64,000 nucleotides of DNA from Eutreptiella sp. 'Long Island Sound 2002' (Eukaryota; Euglenozoa; Euglenophyceae; Eutreptiales; Eutreptiaceae): NCBI GenBank assembly GCA_964036045.1, contig OZ038381.1, positions 135,872,306 to 135,936,305 on the forward strand, read 5' to 3'. The notes beneath the pieces were generated by a model. That model made no database searches, was not told the DNA's origin, and worked only from the letters and a program-made list of their open reading frames with translations. Of the stretch, positions 20,776 through 31,599 are shown in pieces. Within the stretch, counting starts at the first letter, position 1, and each line of letters starts with the position of its first letter. A program made the translations under genes and the position numbers.

Positions 20776-23700
20776 CTACACTTCTTGGATTTCGCCATCC
20801 GTCATCTTGCCCTCGGCTGCCGTCTCCGTATCTGGATCCCCATCCAGTTCGGCATGTCGTTCCGGGGAGTCGGGGGGCTCCTCCTTCACTCGCACAGGCG
20901 CCTGCAGAACGCGGAAAACGGGGTGCTGTCCTCCAGAGGAAGGCCGGAATCGAGACACATGTAACACGTAACACGCGCAGAACGCGCAACACACGCCAGG
21001 GCGAATTCCAGAGGCACAACAAAACCATACGGGCATGACGCGCAAACGGCAGTGACCCCGCAACGCGCACCTGCTCACCTGCCGGACCGCCATCGCCCCC
21101 TGCTCAGACCTCCGCACGTGCGGCAGCGCCTTCTGCAGCGCCTTCTGCGGGCTCCTTGGGCCCATCTTTGGCCCCCTGACCTTCCGTCTCCGGGGGAGGC
21201 TTCTGCAGAACGCGAACGACGTGACGTCTGTCCTCCAGAGGCACGGCGGAGGCAAGACATGTAGAACGCGCAGAATGTGCAACACGCGCAACACGGAGCG
21301 CACCGGCCTCTGGCGGCGACAAAGAAGCACGCGTGGAGAACATGCAGCACAGCGACCTGCTCCTCCTCCATCCCACGGCGCCAGATCCTTCTGCTTTGAT
21401 GCTCTGGGGATCGTCCCGCGTCTCGCCCGTCTCCTGCGGATCCTGTGGAAACACAAGGGGGGCAACCAAGTGGCAGAACATTGGGCTGACGAGACCGGGG
21501 CTCCACATACATGTGACTCACGGCTCCGTACAAACCACGCATTGAAAGCCGCAACGGAGGACGTACGATCGGGTTGGTTCCGCAGCCGCCCACGCACCTT
21601 CTTGCTCTCTGCCACATCGGTGAATGGGCCGAGCAGCGCCTTCGGATGAAGCTCCGGCGGCTCGCCCGATGCGCCGGGGGGCGCGCCATAGGGCAGGGAA
21701 GGCGGGGGACCCCGCGGCGGCGCGCCATAGGGCAGGGAAGGGGGGTGGCCCCGCGGCGGCGCGCCATAGGGCAAGGGAGGCGGGTGGCCCCGCGGCGGCT
21801 CGCCATGCGGCGGCGGCGGCGGGGGGGCCCCGGGGCTGTGGCGGATAGCCGGGCCACTGCGGGTCTTCGTGGTACGACCGCTGGTACTGCGGTGGCGGGG
21901 CTGGAAGGTGCGGGTACCCGCTCATGTGAGGGGGCGCCCAATCCCAAGCGGCAGTCTGCACAACGCGTAACACGGCAGGTCCTCCTCCAGTAGCCTGCAA
22001 GGAATGATACGTGTAACACGCGTAAAACGCGCATCACGCTACCATGGGCCTCCAGAGGCGGGGCGGAGGCACCAGCGCGCACACCACCGAGACCACAAAG
22101 CACACAGATACCCGCGGTTTCTTCGCCGCCAGCTCTCGGGTGCGCACCAACGACCATGCTCCAGACGCCGGAAGTCCGAGTTGCTGTTCCTCTTCCAGCT
22201 CGTACGCCATCAGGCCGGCCATCCCGACAAACCGGACGAACTTCTCCTTCAGAACGCGGAAAACGGGAATGGTCCTCCAGAGGCACAGTAGAAGCAAACA
22301 CGCAGAACGCGGAGAATGCGCATGACGCGCGGAGCGACCACGTAGAAACACAACAAAGGACGCGCGCAACACCTTCAAAACATCCGTTTCCATGTCAACG
22401 ATGTCTTCGATGCCCATTGCGCTCACCCGATCGCTGACCCCACCTCCACGACCACCTCGCAGGCCCTCCATCTTCAGCTTGGACAAACTGAGGCCCTCCG
22501 CCGGCAGGCTGAGGTCCAACGGCCACTGCGGCGCGGCGGCGCAACCCGTACAAATCGACAAGCCCTTCAAAATCCCCTCCGCCACTGGTCTTGGGCTGCT
22601 CGATGGGTAGCGCTTCTCAAAGTACTCGCGGGCTGCTGCAGCCGACTGGGCGTTCTTGGTCCCGCATCTCAGCACGCTTTGCACCCTCAGGGCCCGCACA
22701 CTGGTGTGCACCAGCAGGGCCAACCCGAGCTCTTGCTTGGACTTGGGTTCCTCCGACAAGAACTCCTTGTAGTGCATCACCAGGCCACCCACGGTCGCGT
22801 TGAAGTCCGTCTCCAAAATTCTCTGCATCGTCTCCAGATCACAGTCGTACGCGCCTCGGTGCTGGAACTTCTCTGCTCTTGTCGGTGCGGCGCTGATGCT
22901 CTTCTGCGGGCCCTTCCCGCCGATCGCAAAGGACACGTTCCCACGGGCTGGCTTGTCCTTGTCCTTCTTTTTCTTGGGCATCTCGGCCTCGGACTTCTTC
23001 GGTGGCACCTTGGGCGGGCTCCGCTCCTCTGCCTTCCGCTTCTTCTTCTCTGCCATTGTCTGCGGCTCCTGCTTGACCTCCAGCATGGTGGACCGCGCTA
23101 CCTTTGCAGAAGAAGAGGAGTGTTTCTCCGGCACAACGGTGTCATTCGGCTCGTCCTCGGAATGCTCCCTCTTCACTGTGCCTCGGGCCTGCTTCTTGCC
23201 ATCGGGTGTCAATGGCTCGTCGTCGTCTTCCTCCTCCGTCTCCTCTTCCTCCTCCTCGTCTCCATCGTCCGCTGCCTCCTCCTCCTCCTCCTCCTCCTCC
23301 TCCTCAGTCTCTTCTTCTTCGCCCTCCAACCAGGTCCACAACCGGTTCGCTTGGATCTGCAGAATGCGCAACACACGTAACACGGTGGCGGTGCCCCCAG
23401 AGGCAGAGCGAGAGGCACATCGGCGGAACGCGCAGAACGCGCAACACGCGCAACACGCGTATGACAAGGGGCAGAATCACTTACAGATGCAACACGCAGC
23501 ACACTCAGAACAACCTTTGTGTACTCGAACCGTCCATCCGGCGTAGCGCGGCAATCTTGGACTTTTGCGGGATCCCCGGGCTTTCCTTTCTTCGTCTTGA
23601 TCTGCAGGCAGTTGGTGCGGTAAGCAGCTTATCGAAAATGGAGACTAGCGACCGTCACGGTGCGACCAAACGGAACATAATGGCACTTGTCATGCATGCA

Positions 23701-24050
23701 TACTTGATATGCGGTCACGTTGGTGAGGTACATCTCATCTTCTCGGCGATCCTTGCTGCCGACTTTCTTGCGGTTGACCCAGGCTGCGTGCCACCCAGCG
23801 GTGCAAAAATGTGTGGCACGGCCCAGAAGCAGAAACAAAGAATACGAAACGAACGACATCGACGTGGGAGACATCCAAAGGCACAACACCCGTACTCCAC
23901 CCCATTGAACAATCACATACATGTCTGTTGTTTGATCTGGAACACGATGAACGCGTTGTGCTTCAGCGTGGCCGCGCTCCTTCAACTGCCCAGGTGGCCC
24001 CCCTTGGCCAGCCACTGCTTGTGGCTGTCCGGGAAAAGCGGTGCGGGCAT
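20776..24050 (-). pseudogene. PB accessory protein gene, D-resident divergent copy
   Basis: ATG 24050-24048 (MPAPLFPDSHKQWL, compare MTTPLYPNNYKQWL). Exon 1 ends at 23921 before GTATGT and has an in-frame TGA where PB2 has Trp. Later coding parts: WVNRKKVGSKDRREDEMYL (around 23730-23800), DCRATPDGRFEYTK, the acidic/Lys block and globular part in one exon 23356-22373, an intron 22372-22247, then EKFVRFVGMAGLMAYELEEE, a Pro/Tyr repeat LPYGAPPRG x3 (about 21670-21780), and a last exon VRVKEEPPDSP...GEIQEV with TAG. Intron positions differ from PB1/PB2. Several psi-K-x-E sites (VKEE, VKQE, VKRE) suggest SUMO acceptor motifs. Function unknown. Confidence 0.65.
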
Positions 24051-24438
24051 GAAGAAAGGGCTGAGGTACAGGAGGACGCGTAGCTCGCGCAAAATGTGGG
24101 TTCCGGGCTCCAGAAGCGTGATGTCTGTTACGTGCGGAACGCGGAAAACGCCTTGCACGGATATGCGACACGAGTGATTTGGGTTCCAGAGGCACACCTA
24201 GAAGCGAACGCTTAGAGCACGTAACACGCGTAACACGCGCGGCACACGAAGCACGAAAGCCAAGGTAGAGGCAATGGCACGATACGCTTCTCACATGGAA
24301 AACGGTGGAAATGAACAAAACGGATGCTTCCATGACGTCTGGCACGTTCGAAAACCCCCCGGAACAACAAAACTTTATGGATTCATTTTTGACGAACAAA
24401 AAACGCTGATTCCGTTCTGCGCGCGGTAGACAAAGGAA
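24051..24438 (-). promoter_or_regulatory. PB leader, D-resident copy
   Basis: Between the PB 5' end (24438) and ATG 24050. It holds intron-like words in minus orientation (gcgttttccgcgttccgcac, gtgcctctggaa). No separate gene seen. Confidence 0.4.
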
Positions 24439-25847
24439 TGTGCGTCCACAAGGTCTTCTCCCATCCCAGGTCAAGGTGCCTTGCCCCCATGGTCAGTTAG
24501 CGTTGCAGCAAGGGACGTTGCTCTGCACCACTCAGAAAGTCGTCCATCCAGGCCACCTCGGCCATGGCCGCAAACGCCTCCCACCACTCCGTGCACACAT
24601 CAACCCATGGCCTGCCCCCCACTTGATGGTTCCCAATCACCGGTGCAACCAGCTGCAACCGTGGGCCCCACAGCCGGGCGTTGACAAAGTGCGCAGCAGC
24701 TCCCATGCGCACTTGTCCTTTGGCATTTGCCTTGTCCTCCCCCCAGTTTCCAGGCCGCACCGTGCGGGCCACTTTCTGTGCCCCGTTTACAACCCCCTGC
24801 ACCAGGGTGGCCGCACTCTTCCTCGATACTCCTCCATGGGTCACCAGCCCCCGCACAATTCCATTGACCCCCGCAATGGCAACACACATGACTCCATGCG
24901 CACCGAAGTCAGGAACGTGGCGGTCTGCCGGGATGTCACGAAATACCGCGGTCAGCCGTACATGGCCCTTGATTCCTTCTAGGGCAACCTCTTGTCCCCC
25001 GAACTTGCGCAAAACCGTTTCACGGTTTGCGCCCACGGTTTGCGCCGCAGCAGTGGCAGACCATGGCCCCGGGGCTCTTCTTGGTGAAGCCGTCCCCGCC
25101 GGCAAGCATGATGTGGGCCTTGCCATCGGCCCGGACGAAGAATAGGGGGCTGTGCGCCACCCCATCCGCGTGCGGCAGTTGCAGGGCCGTAGCAGCGCGG
25201 AGCTGCGTATCGAAGTCACACTCCGATTGCATGCTGTACACCGTGGCCCACATCTCGCTACCCTCCAACAGCCACCATTTAGCAAGCTGTGTGGGCCCAC
25301 AACCCGGTGCAGCCATTGCACAGTGCACGTAGGCCCGATTCCACCGGTTGGTGCCGTCAACGCCGATGGTCACCCAGGTGTTGCGCTGTGCCCCCGGTTG
25401 CAAGGCTTCCGGTGTGCGTACGGCACGCGCTTCATAGAGCAAGGCTAGCCGCTCAGCAATATTGCAGTACGCCCCTTGCATCTCATACTCCCCCTCAAGG
25501 ATACAAACCCGCCGGCTAGCAGGTTGGCTGAGGTGCTTCAGCCACGGTGCCACGTCGGCCCAGCTAACGGTGCTGTCCAGGTTGGGCAGCAGGTAGGCCA
25601 TGTCGCGGCGTGACATCTCTGAACTACGCATCCGCCACAACACGCGCAAGGCCTCCAACTTGATGTCGGGATTGGTGTCCGTGGGCCGGCTATAGTCCTC
25701 AGGGACTAGCAGTATGCTACCATCGGGTTGGAGCTCGGCTCGATATTCCTCACATAGCGAGGCCGCCACCGCGGCCTCCAGATGCTCAATCCGGGTTGCG
25801 CGCTCGCGCTGTGTTCCAAACAAGGAAAAGGGACGTTTAGGTGGCAT
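24439..25847 (-). pseudogene. DDE-type transposase, D family, N-terminal and central part
   Basis: ATG 25847-25845 (MPPKRPFSLFGTQRERATR). Aligns with the C-family gene at 35577-37336: VDGTNRWNRAYVHC against VDGTSRQEASYVHC, DGKAHIMLAGG...CHCC against DGKAQVLMAGC...CWVC, DVCTEWWEAF against SVCKTWWENF. A 13-bp tandem duplication (25021-25033 and 25034-25046) shifts the frame to a TGA; an in-frame TAA follows at 24497-24499. The gene runs on to the PB insertion (24438) and resumes at 16412. Candidate catalytic Asp residues lie in VDGT and DGKA. Role inferred: mobilising D. Confidence 0.65.
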
Positions 25848-26038
25848 TTTGTGTAGCACCTGTGGTATAGGTGTAGTGCCACAAGCAGTCCCCGTGCTTG
25901 CGGCACACTTATCTCTGTTCACATCTCTTTGCTATCCCCCCCACCTGTTTCCCCTTGATTGTTGTCCCTAGCCTTCCCCCCCCCCTTGCCCCTGCAGGAT
26001 TCACACTCTTCGTCGGGGTGGGGTAGTGGGGTTGCACC

Positions 26039-26165
26039 AGGGTGTTTGTCCCATCCCCCCCCCCTCGGGGGATGCCGCCAGGGTGTTTGTCCCGTCATCC
26101 CCCCCCCCCGGGGATGCCGCCAGGGTGTTTGTCCCATCATGCCCCCCCCCCCGCAGCGTCTCCCA
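26039..26165. repeat. Three-unit tandem repeat of 41-42 bp
   Basis: Units begin agggtgtttgtccc at 26039, 26080 and 26122 and carry a C-run then ggggatgccgcc. Bases 25848-26038 are C-rich leader of the D transposase with no other feature; 26166-26354 holds more C-runs. Confidence 0.75.
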
Positions 26166-26354
26166 TTGCCCCCTTTGATGCCCCCCTCCCCCGGGTTGAT
26201 GCCGTAATATGGGCTGCACCCCCCCCCCCCCCCCACAGCCCTGGCACACACCCTGTTTTTAGTCCTTAGTGGTAGGTGGCACATCCCCCTCGCAGCCCCC
26301 GCCCACAACCACCAATTTGTGGCGGCCAACAACTGGAGGGCCCAGCCATCCACC

Positions 26355-26530
26355 CGACTGAGCGCTCACTGAGCCGTTTGGCGCGCTCACTGAGCGCTCA
26401 GTGAGCGCTCACTGCGCCGTTTGGCGCGCTCAGTGAGCGCTCACTGAGCGTGCCAAATGGCGCAGTGAGCGCTCAGTGAGCTCAGTGAGCGCTCAGTGAG
26501 CTCTCAGTGAGCTCTCAGTTACCTCTCAGT
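26355..26530. repeat. GAGCGCTCA array between D transposase and coiled-coil gene
   Basis: Dense gagcgctcactg/cagtgagcgctc units, period near 11 bp, with variants gagctctcag and gcgccaaatggcgc. It lies between the 5' end of the D transposase and the 3' end of the coiled-coil gene. Confidence 0.85.
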
Positions 26531-26639
26531 CACTGCACGCCTAAAGACAGGCACTACACAGGCACCACACAAGAGGCCAATACGTTTTTCAAAAAGACTT
26601 TGCACTCCGAACATACCGCAGGGGCCAGATCTGGCCCTG

Positions 26640-26930
26640 CTCCTGTACGTGTTGTTGACACAGGCCCATAACAGGGCTGAAAGAGGTGGCCCCTGGCCTG
26701 TGTGAAAGAAAGCCGCACATCAGAGCTGAAAGTGGTGGCCTCTGGCTGCCTTGAAAAATTTTCAGCTGCGTGAATATTTTCAAAGCAACATACAACTGCA
26801 ATTGGGACACGGCCAGAATCACGGCACGTTTACCTGTGAAAGAAAGGCACACAGCAGGGCAGAAAGTGGTGGCCCAAGAAGTGCACAGCACTTTGCAATG
26901 TGTAGCCCCAGCCCCCCCAGAAGAAATTTC
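26640..26930. repeat. Degenerate repeats downstream of the D coiled-coil gene
   Basis: Three imperfect units built on gctgaaagtggtggcc and gtgaaagaaaggcacacag (around 26675, 26725, 26855). Non-coding; function unknown. Confidence 0.5.
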
Positions 26931-27000
26931 AGCACCATGAAGTGCTCAACAACAATATATACCATACATATATACGAACCACGTAGTGGGGGTCCAGCGG

Positions 27001-28431
27001 CTACCACAGAGCCGCAGTTCCACGGAGAGAACCCGGACTGCCAACCACGGGTTCTGGCTCCCAGCCAGGCTGCTGAACAGCCGCCACCACATCCGACCGA
27101 TACCGGCGGTCGGCGTTCTGCAGGCGGGTTGACACTTCCGCCTCAACCTTCGGCAGGCTGTCCACGCCCAGTTCCGGCATCGTGGTTGTTCGAGCCAGCC
27201 CCGCAATGGTCTGCAGCTGCTGGCACGACGACTTGGCGTCGGCCATCAGCCGCGTGGCCAAGTGGGCGTACTCCAACAGTTCCAATGCCAGGAATTGCAT
27301 GGACTGCGCGCTATAGGTGGCGGGGGGTGCAGCCGGAACCCCTGACTCGGAGGGGGATGCAGCCCCCGGCCCAAATTCAATGTGCTTCAAGCCCTTGGAC
27401 CGCTGCAGCACCTCCAGGCGTGCCTCACTGCCAGCCCGTTGGCGCTGAGAGTCCACGAGCTGGCCCTGCAGGTTGTCCCGTTGCCGCTTGACCGTGTCTA
27501 GCTCCTCCTTGAGACGGGAGGCTGCTTCTGCTGCTAGACGGGCAACATCCCGCTCGTGGCGGAACTGGTCACGGTCACGGCATGCCTCCCGGTACAAGGT
27601 CATGGGCACGGTGCCCGGTGACCCAGGCTCACGAAGGGGGCTCCCCAGAGCCGCCTTTTGTGGTGCGGCTGCATTTCCCTTGCCCGCCAGCTTTTGGGGG
27701 GGGGCGGGGGGGTTGCTGTCCTTGGCTGCTCGTTTTTTTCCTTTCCTGGTCCCATTGCGGGTACTCCGATCACTGCGGGCGCAAGCACTCTTCCCCCCAT
27801 CCGTCACCTCCCCATCACTGACCACCTCTTGGTCGATGACGTCCTCCCCCAAAGCGCTGGCACGGAAGGTGGCGATGTGGCCACGCATGGCGTGCCAAGC
27901 CTCCGAGAAAAACCCCTCCCCCTGCACTTCCCATGACGCCACCTGCTTAAAAGAAATTGAGCCAGCGCGGGCCAGCAACCCCCCCTCCACCGACCCCACG
28001 GCTAGGTCCAAGCACCAGTGTTTGGACCCCAGCCGGTAGGCAAAGCGGGCTACAAAAAATCTCCCCTCCCCTGCCACAAGCCCACAATCCTCGGAGACGG
28101 TCACCCTGCACGGCAGGTGCATCTGGGTGGGCGTTGTTGTCTGCGCGGCGGTGACCGCATTGAGGGTGACGGTCCAATACCACCTCTCGGTGGAGTGCCG
28201 CGGTACCCCCTTCACGTTAACCGTCCTGTTAAGGAGGTACGCCGCTGCGGGCTGCTTGTTGACCGTGGCAATGTAGAGCCCCAAGTAGCCCGCGCGTACA
28301 TCACTGGCCCGGGGTGCCTGCACCGGGGGGAAAGGGACCGGGGACCCCATGGCCATGTCGGCGAGTGATGGGCCCACCGGCCTCGGACCCTTGTCAACCG
28401 CTGCTGCCCTCTCGCCCGCGGCTGTCACCAT
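27001..28431 (-). CDS. Beta-rich plus coiled-coil protein, element D
   Basis: 476 codons from ATG 28431; the same frame is open for another 88 codons upstream without ATG, so a longer product is possible. Numbered on the long frame: residues 1-130 are Pro/Ser/Arg-rich; 135-275 look like a beta-rich domain (YLGLYIATVNK, RWYWTVTLNAV, FFVARFAYRLGSKHWCLD); 315-325 are strongly basic (KGKKRAAK), a likely nuclear signal; 369-435 form a clear coiled coil. Related proteins occur in C (31600-33070), B (54713-58687) and, in part, A (1-580). It is one of the few intact frames here. Between dioxygenase and transposase genes, it may bind the family palindromes, but no DNA-binding motif is recognised. Confidence 0.65.
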   Translation of the reverse strand: MVTAAGERAAAVDKGPRPVGPSLADMAMGSPVPFPPVQAPRASDVRAGYLGLYIATVNKQPAAAYLLNRTVNVKGVPRHSTERWYWTVTLNAVTAAQTTTPTQMHLPCRVTVSEDCGLVAGEGRFFVARFAYRLGSKHWCLDLAVGSVEGGLLARAGSISFKQVASWEVQGEGFFSEAWHAMRGHIATFRASALGEDVIDQEVVSDGEVTDGGKSACARSDRSTRNGTRKGKKRAAKDSNPPAPPQKLAGKGNAAAPQKAALGSPLREPGSPGTVPMTLYREACRDRDQFRHERDVARLAAEAASRLKEELDTVKRQRDNLQGQLVDSQRQRAGSEARLEVLQRSKGLKHIEFGPGAASPSESGVPAAPPATYSAQSMQFLALELLEYAHLATRLMADAKSSCQQLQTIAGLARTTTMPELGVDSLPKVEAEVSTRLQNADRRYRSDVVAAVQQPGWEPEPVVGSPGSLRGTAALW

Positions 28432-28719
28432 CGCGCGCTCCGCTTCCGATGCCCCCGGCACCCGCTCCTTGGTCACTGACGCGAGTTGCAGTTGCCGCCG
28501 AAGCGGTGGTCGTGAGGAACTGCTGGCACCTTCGGTGGGCGGCGCGAACGTTACCGGGCGCGAACGTTGACTCTGTGTCCTGCTGCCGTTTGCATCAACC
28601 AAAGGCTCGTGCAGGGGGAATTGAGCCCGCAAATGTAGGGGGGGGGGACTCCAAAAGTAAAAGTTTCGATAAAGATGCAAACGGCAGCAAAGCACTGCAA
28701 CGGCCCGGTCCCGGGTTCC

Positions 28720-28800
28720 ACCTCACTGAGAGCTCACTGAGCCGTCAGTGAGAGCTAATTGGGCTCACTGAGCGCGCCAGACGGCTCAATCAGCTCTCAG
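28720..28800. repeat. GAGCGCTCA-type array upstream of the D coiled-coil gene
   Basis: ctcactgagagctcactgagccgtcagtgag and related words. It is a shorter, more degenerate array than the others. Bases 28801-29030 hold a small repeat (gttaagcccactcatggggcaccctg, twice, degenerate) and no gene. Confidence 0.7.
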
Positions 28801-29030
28801 TTGCACCTCCAGACTGGCATTTGCAACTGGCAGCAGGATGCTCGAGCCGCCTCAGCACAGCCCCATGCAGGCCACACACAGGGCCCATAGAGACCCCCAT
28901 ATAGGCCCCGTAAAGGCCAGCAGCAGACTGGCACGGCCTGTGCAGGAGGCCCACGTGCTGGCCACGTTGTGCACATGTTAAGCCCACTCATGGGGCACCC
29001 TGTGCACACATTAAGCCCGCTCGTGGCGCA

Positions 29031-31030
29031 TTACACGCATAACACACAGAGAACCCCCTGCCAGCCCACAGCCCCACAGGCCCACAGCCCCGAACCCACC
29101 TTTCCAAACACCCAGGTGCACCCCACCACCACCCAGTCGCGCCCACTACCAATATTCCCCCCAACACCCCGGTGTGAATCCTGCAGGGCAGGGGCAGAAG
29201 GGAGTAACACCTTGCCGCTGCAGATGCAGCGCATCAAAAGCGGGACCTCGGCGCCCGCATCGCTCCTTGTACACCGCATCTCCGGCCCGCGATGCCACGA
29301 GAAGCCGAGCAGCAAAGCGTGCTGTGCGGAGATGGGGCGTGAGGAGGGGGCCCAATACTGCAGCAACATGGCGGCCTCCCCGGGTCCACTGTTACCCAGG
29401 TCGAGCCATGATGGCCCGCTTGTCCACAGGACGTCGCCTTCCTCCACGTACACGTGGCACATGGGGTCGGCGGCGTCCAGGGCAGGCCTGGCCAGCAGCA
29501 GCGGGTGGTATGGGCAGCCGGGGCCTGACGGGCCCACGGGGCCCAGCCAGTCGTCCAGCTGCTGGAACCGCGGCAGACCGACCGCGCCCTGTAGTCCCTC
29601 GCCGAAGGCGAAGTACTGCCCCCACTGGCTGAGAGCCTTGGGGTTGGGCGGGGGCCCGTCTCCCCGTGGCCGTGAAGCCAGCTCATCCTTGGCCCCTGGC
29701 AGAGGGTCAAGGATGAACCGCTCCACGTCCACCCACTTGTGACGCTCGTCGGGGGTGAGGAAGCGGAAGAGAACAACCTGCTTCCCCACCCCCCGCAGCG
29801 CGGCGAGACCCCGATGTCTCACCGTGGAGGCAAAGAGAACCATGTCCCCACGCTGAAACTCGACGGTCTCGACCCGCAGAGCGTCATGGTCACCCAGGTG
29901 GCTGCCCAAGTGCACCTCCAAATGATACTTGTCTGAGAGGACAAGCATCATTGACAGATGCCCGGGCATCTCACCGATGCTATGGAGCGTACCCGGCAAC
30001 TTATCAACGTCAATATGCCAGGTCTGCTCCCTAGCATCTTCCCCGGCGGCGATTGCCGACCACTGCGTTGGGAAGAGATCCCTCCCCTCGGGCCAGCGAT
30101 GCACTGCACTGCTAACTAGCCCGTTGCAAGGGGTCCCTTCCCAAGAGAGAGATAAGCTTGCCGGGCCGAGTACCCCAGTGCGTGGCAGTTTGGGATCAGC
30201 CAAGCACTCCTCGCGAGAGTGTGCATTGGACAACAAATCCCAAATTGCATCCGGCTGGGCTCCGCAGGAGTCGACGAGAACGCGGTACCAGTTCGCGCAC
30301 TCCTTGGCCTCTACCGCCCCCCTAACCACCCGGAGCCCCAAGTCGCACAAGGACTCATCCGACTCAAGGTCATGAGCCGGGAGTTCATGTGAGAACACCG
30401 GGGCAGCTAGGGAGACGTAGGGGGGAGGGGAGGCGGCACCGCGGAGGAACACGGACTCCTTGGTCCTGTACAGGGCTCGGGTGGTGTAGTCGGGCACCAC
30501 ATGGCACCACTCAGGAATGATGGGACAAGCCGAAAGGCTTTCCCACCATTCCCCTGACACCACCCCGACCCCGAAAGGCAGGGCCTCAAGGAGTCCCTTC
30601 TTGGGTGCAACGTGGCTGACACCAAGATCTGCAGTCCAACCGTGTTGGAGATCTTTGGTGTCATGAACCCGTGTCCCGAACTGGTGGGGGGTACCGACTT
30701 TCCTGAGGACTGCTGCACCAAATCTTGGATAGCAGCCACATGAAAGCGGAAGCGTACGGCACGAAGAGCTGGATGCACCTGGCGCAACATTTGGTTGCAC
30801 CGGTGCATCCAGCTCTTTCCAAGTAGGGTCACATCGGACACGGTGCTGTGGACCACTTCTTGGGAAGGGGCGGGGAGCTGCCGGGCCCACAAATTCAAGC
30901 GCTCTAGGTCCGCCGAGGGCACCCCCGGGTACGCTGCCTCTGTGAAAGCGGTAGGTACCCGGGGGCGAGTATCGAAAGACGCGAGAGCCTTTGAAGCCGC
31001 TGGTTCCAGGCCTGGGACGGCATTAGACAT
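29031..31030 (-). pseudogene. 2OG-Fe(II) dioxygenase-like protein, element D
   Basis: ATG 31030-31028 (MSNAVPGLEPAASK); one frameshift near 30700 then a frame open for over 500 codons. Numbered on that second frame (from 30890): residues 183-203 GLRVVRGAVEAKECANWYRVL start the oxygenase fold; HID at 292-294 gives the metal HxD; LEVHLGSH and FQRGDMVLFASTVRHRG give the distal His 359; Arg 376 is a candidate 2OG ligand. This fits a phytanoyl-CoA-hydroxylase-like double-stranded beta-helix. A second beta-rich region follows (GCPYHP, YVEEGDVLWTSG). The active-site set looks complete. The N-terminal 100 residues are shared with the C-family gene. Substrate unknown; chromatin, nucleic acid or protein are possible given the context. 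Confidence 0.65.
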
Positions 31031-31130
31031 GGTGTGAAAGAGAAGACCTATGGGAGCGAGAAGGAATGGATGGGTAGGCGGATAGGGGGGCGGAGGAGAG
31101 GCGGAAAGGGGGGGGGGGCTCTGAGTGAGC

Positions 31131-31453
31131 CCCCAATTAGCTCTCACTGAGCGCTCACTGAGCGCTCAGTGAGCCATTTGGCGCGCTCACTGAACGCTCA
31201 GTGAGCCGGCTCAGTGACCGCTCAGTGACGGCTCAATCGGGCGCTCAGTCGGCTGAGCCGTCGCCAAAAAAAGTACCCCCCCCCCTTGAACCTTGATCAA
31301 ATGAGTATCTAACACTTCTAAAAACATTAAATGCACATTACCTAGCATGCAAACGCACAACAAACAAGCACAAAGACATCGCAATGCACAACTGAGCCCC
31401 AAATGAGCCCCAACTTCACATTTCCACTTAGCCACCAGTGAGCTGCAGGTACA
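31131..31453. repeat. D right end with GAGCGCTCA array
   Basis: Array 31135-31260, a C-run, then DNA complementary to the D left end (tgagccccaacttcacattt at about 31400) finishing ...gtgagctgcaggtaca at 31453. The outward part is the right terminal inverted repeat. Confidence 0.75.
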
Positions 31454-31599
31454 AATGTGTGTGAATATTGAGGCAACGTGAAATTCGTACCAAATTCGTA
31501 CGAATTTCGTACGAAGTTGTGTGTTTTTCTTCCAATTTGTTCGTTTTGTTGTTGCGTTGTTCCATGTTTGCTCCCCCATTCTCCATTGGTGCCTTGCAC
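31454..31599 (+). promoter_or_regulatory. C leader with TTCGTACGAA sites, upstream of C coiled-coil gene
   Basis: Resumes element C after D: aatgtgtgtgaatattgagg then cgtaccaaattcgtacg sites at 31485-31517 and a T-rich leader. Probably the promoter region of the next gene. Confidence 0.45.

Larger units (their letters stand above)
16413..24438 (-). mobile_element. PB copy inserted in the D transposase
   Basis: Ends TTCCATTGTCTAC (16413-16425) and the complement of TTCCTTTGTCTAC (ending 24438), flanked on both sides by TG (16411-16412, 24439-24440). Transcribed on the minus strand: leader, accessory gene 24050 to 20776, then debris, then 3' coding and untranslated remnants at 16490-16932. The piggyBac DDE domain is missing, with C-like and fold-back DNA (16933-20520) in its place. 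Confidence 0.7.
15666..31453 (-). mobile_element. Element D, 15.8 kb, genes on the minus strand
   Basis: Ends read inward TGTACCTGC(G/A)GCTCAC and share aaatgtgaagttggggctca a little further in (15666 onward; complement of the DNA ending at 31453). Flanks share AA, and the uninterrupted site is recognisable in C-type DNA at 33540-33566 (complement). D inserted in the C array. It carries the dioxygenase gene (29031-31030), the coiled-coil gene (27001-28431) and the transposase (25847 to 24439 plus 16412 to 16028), the last split by a PB copy. Confidence 0.75.
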
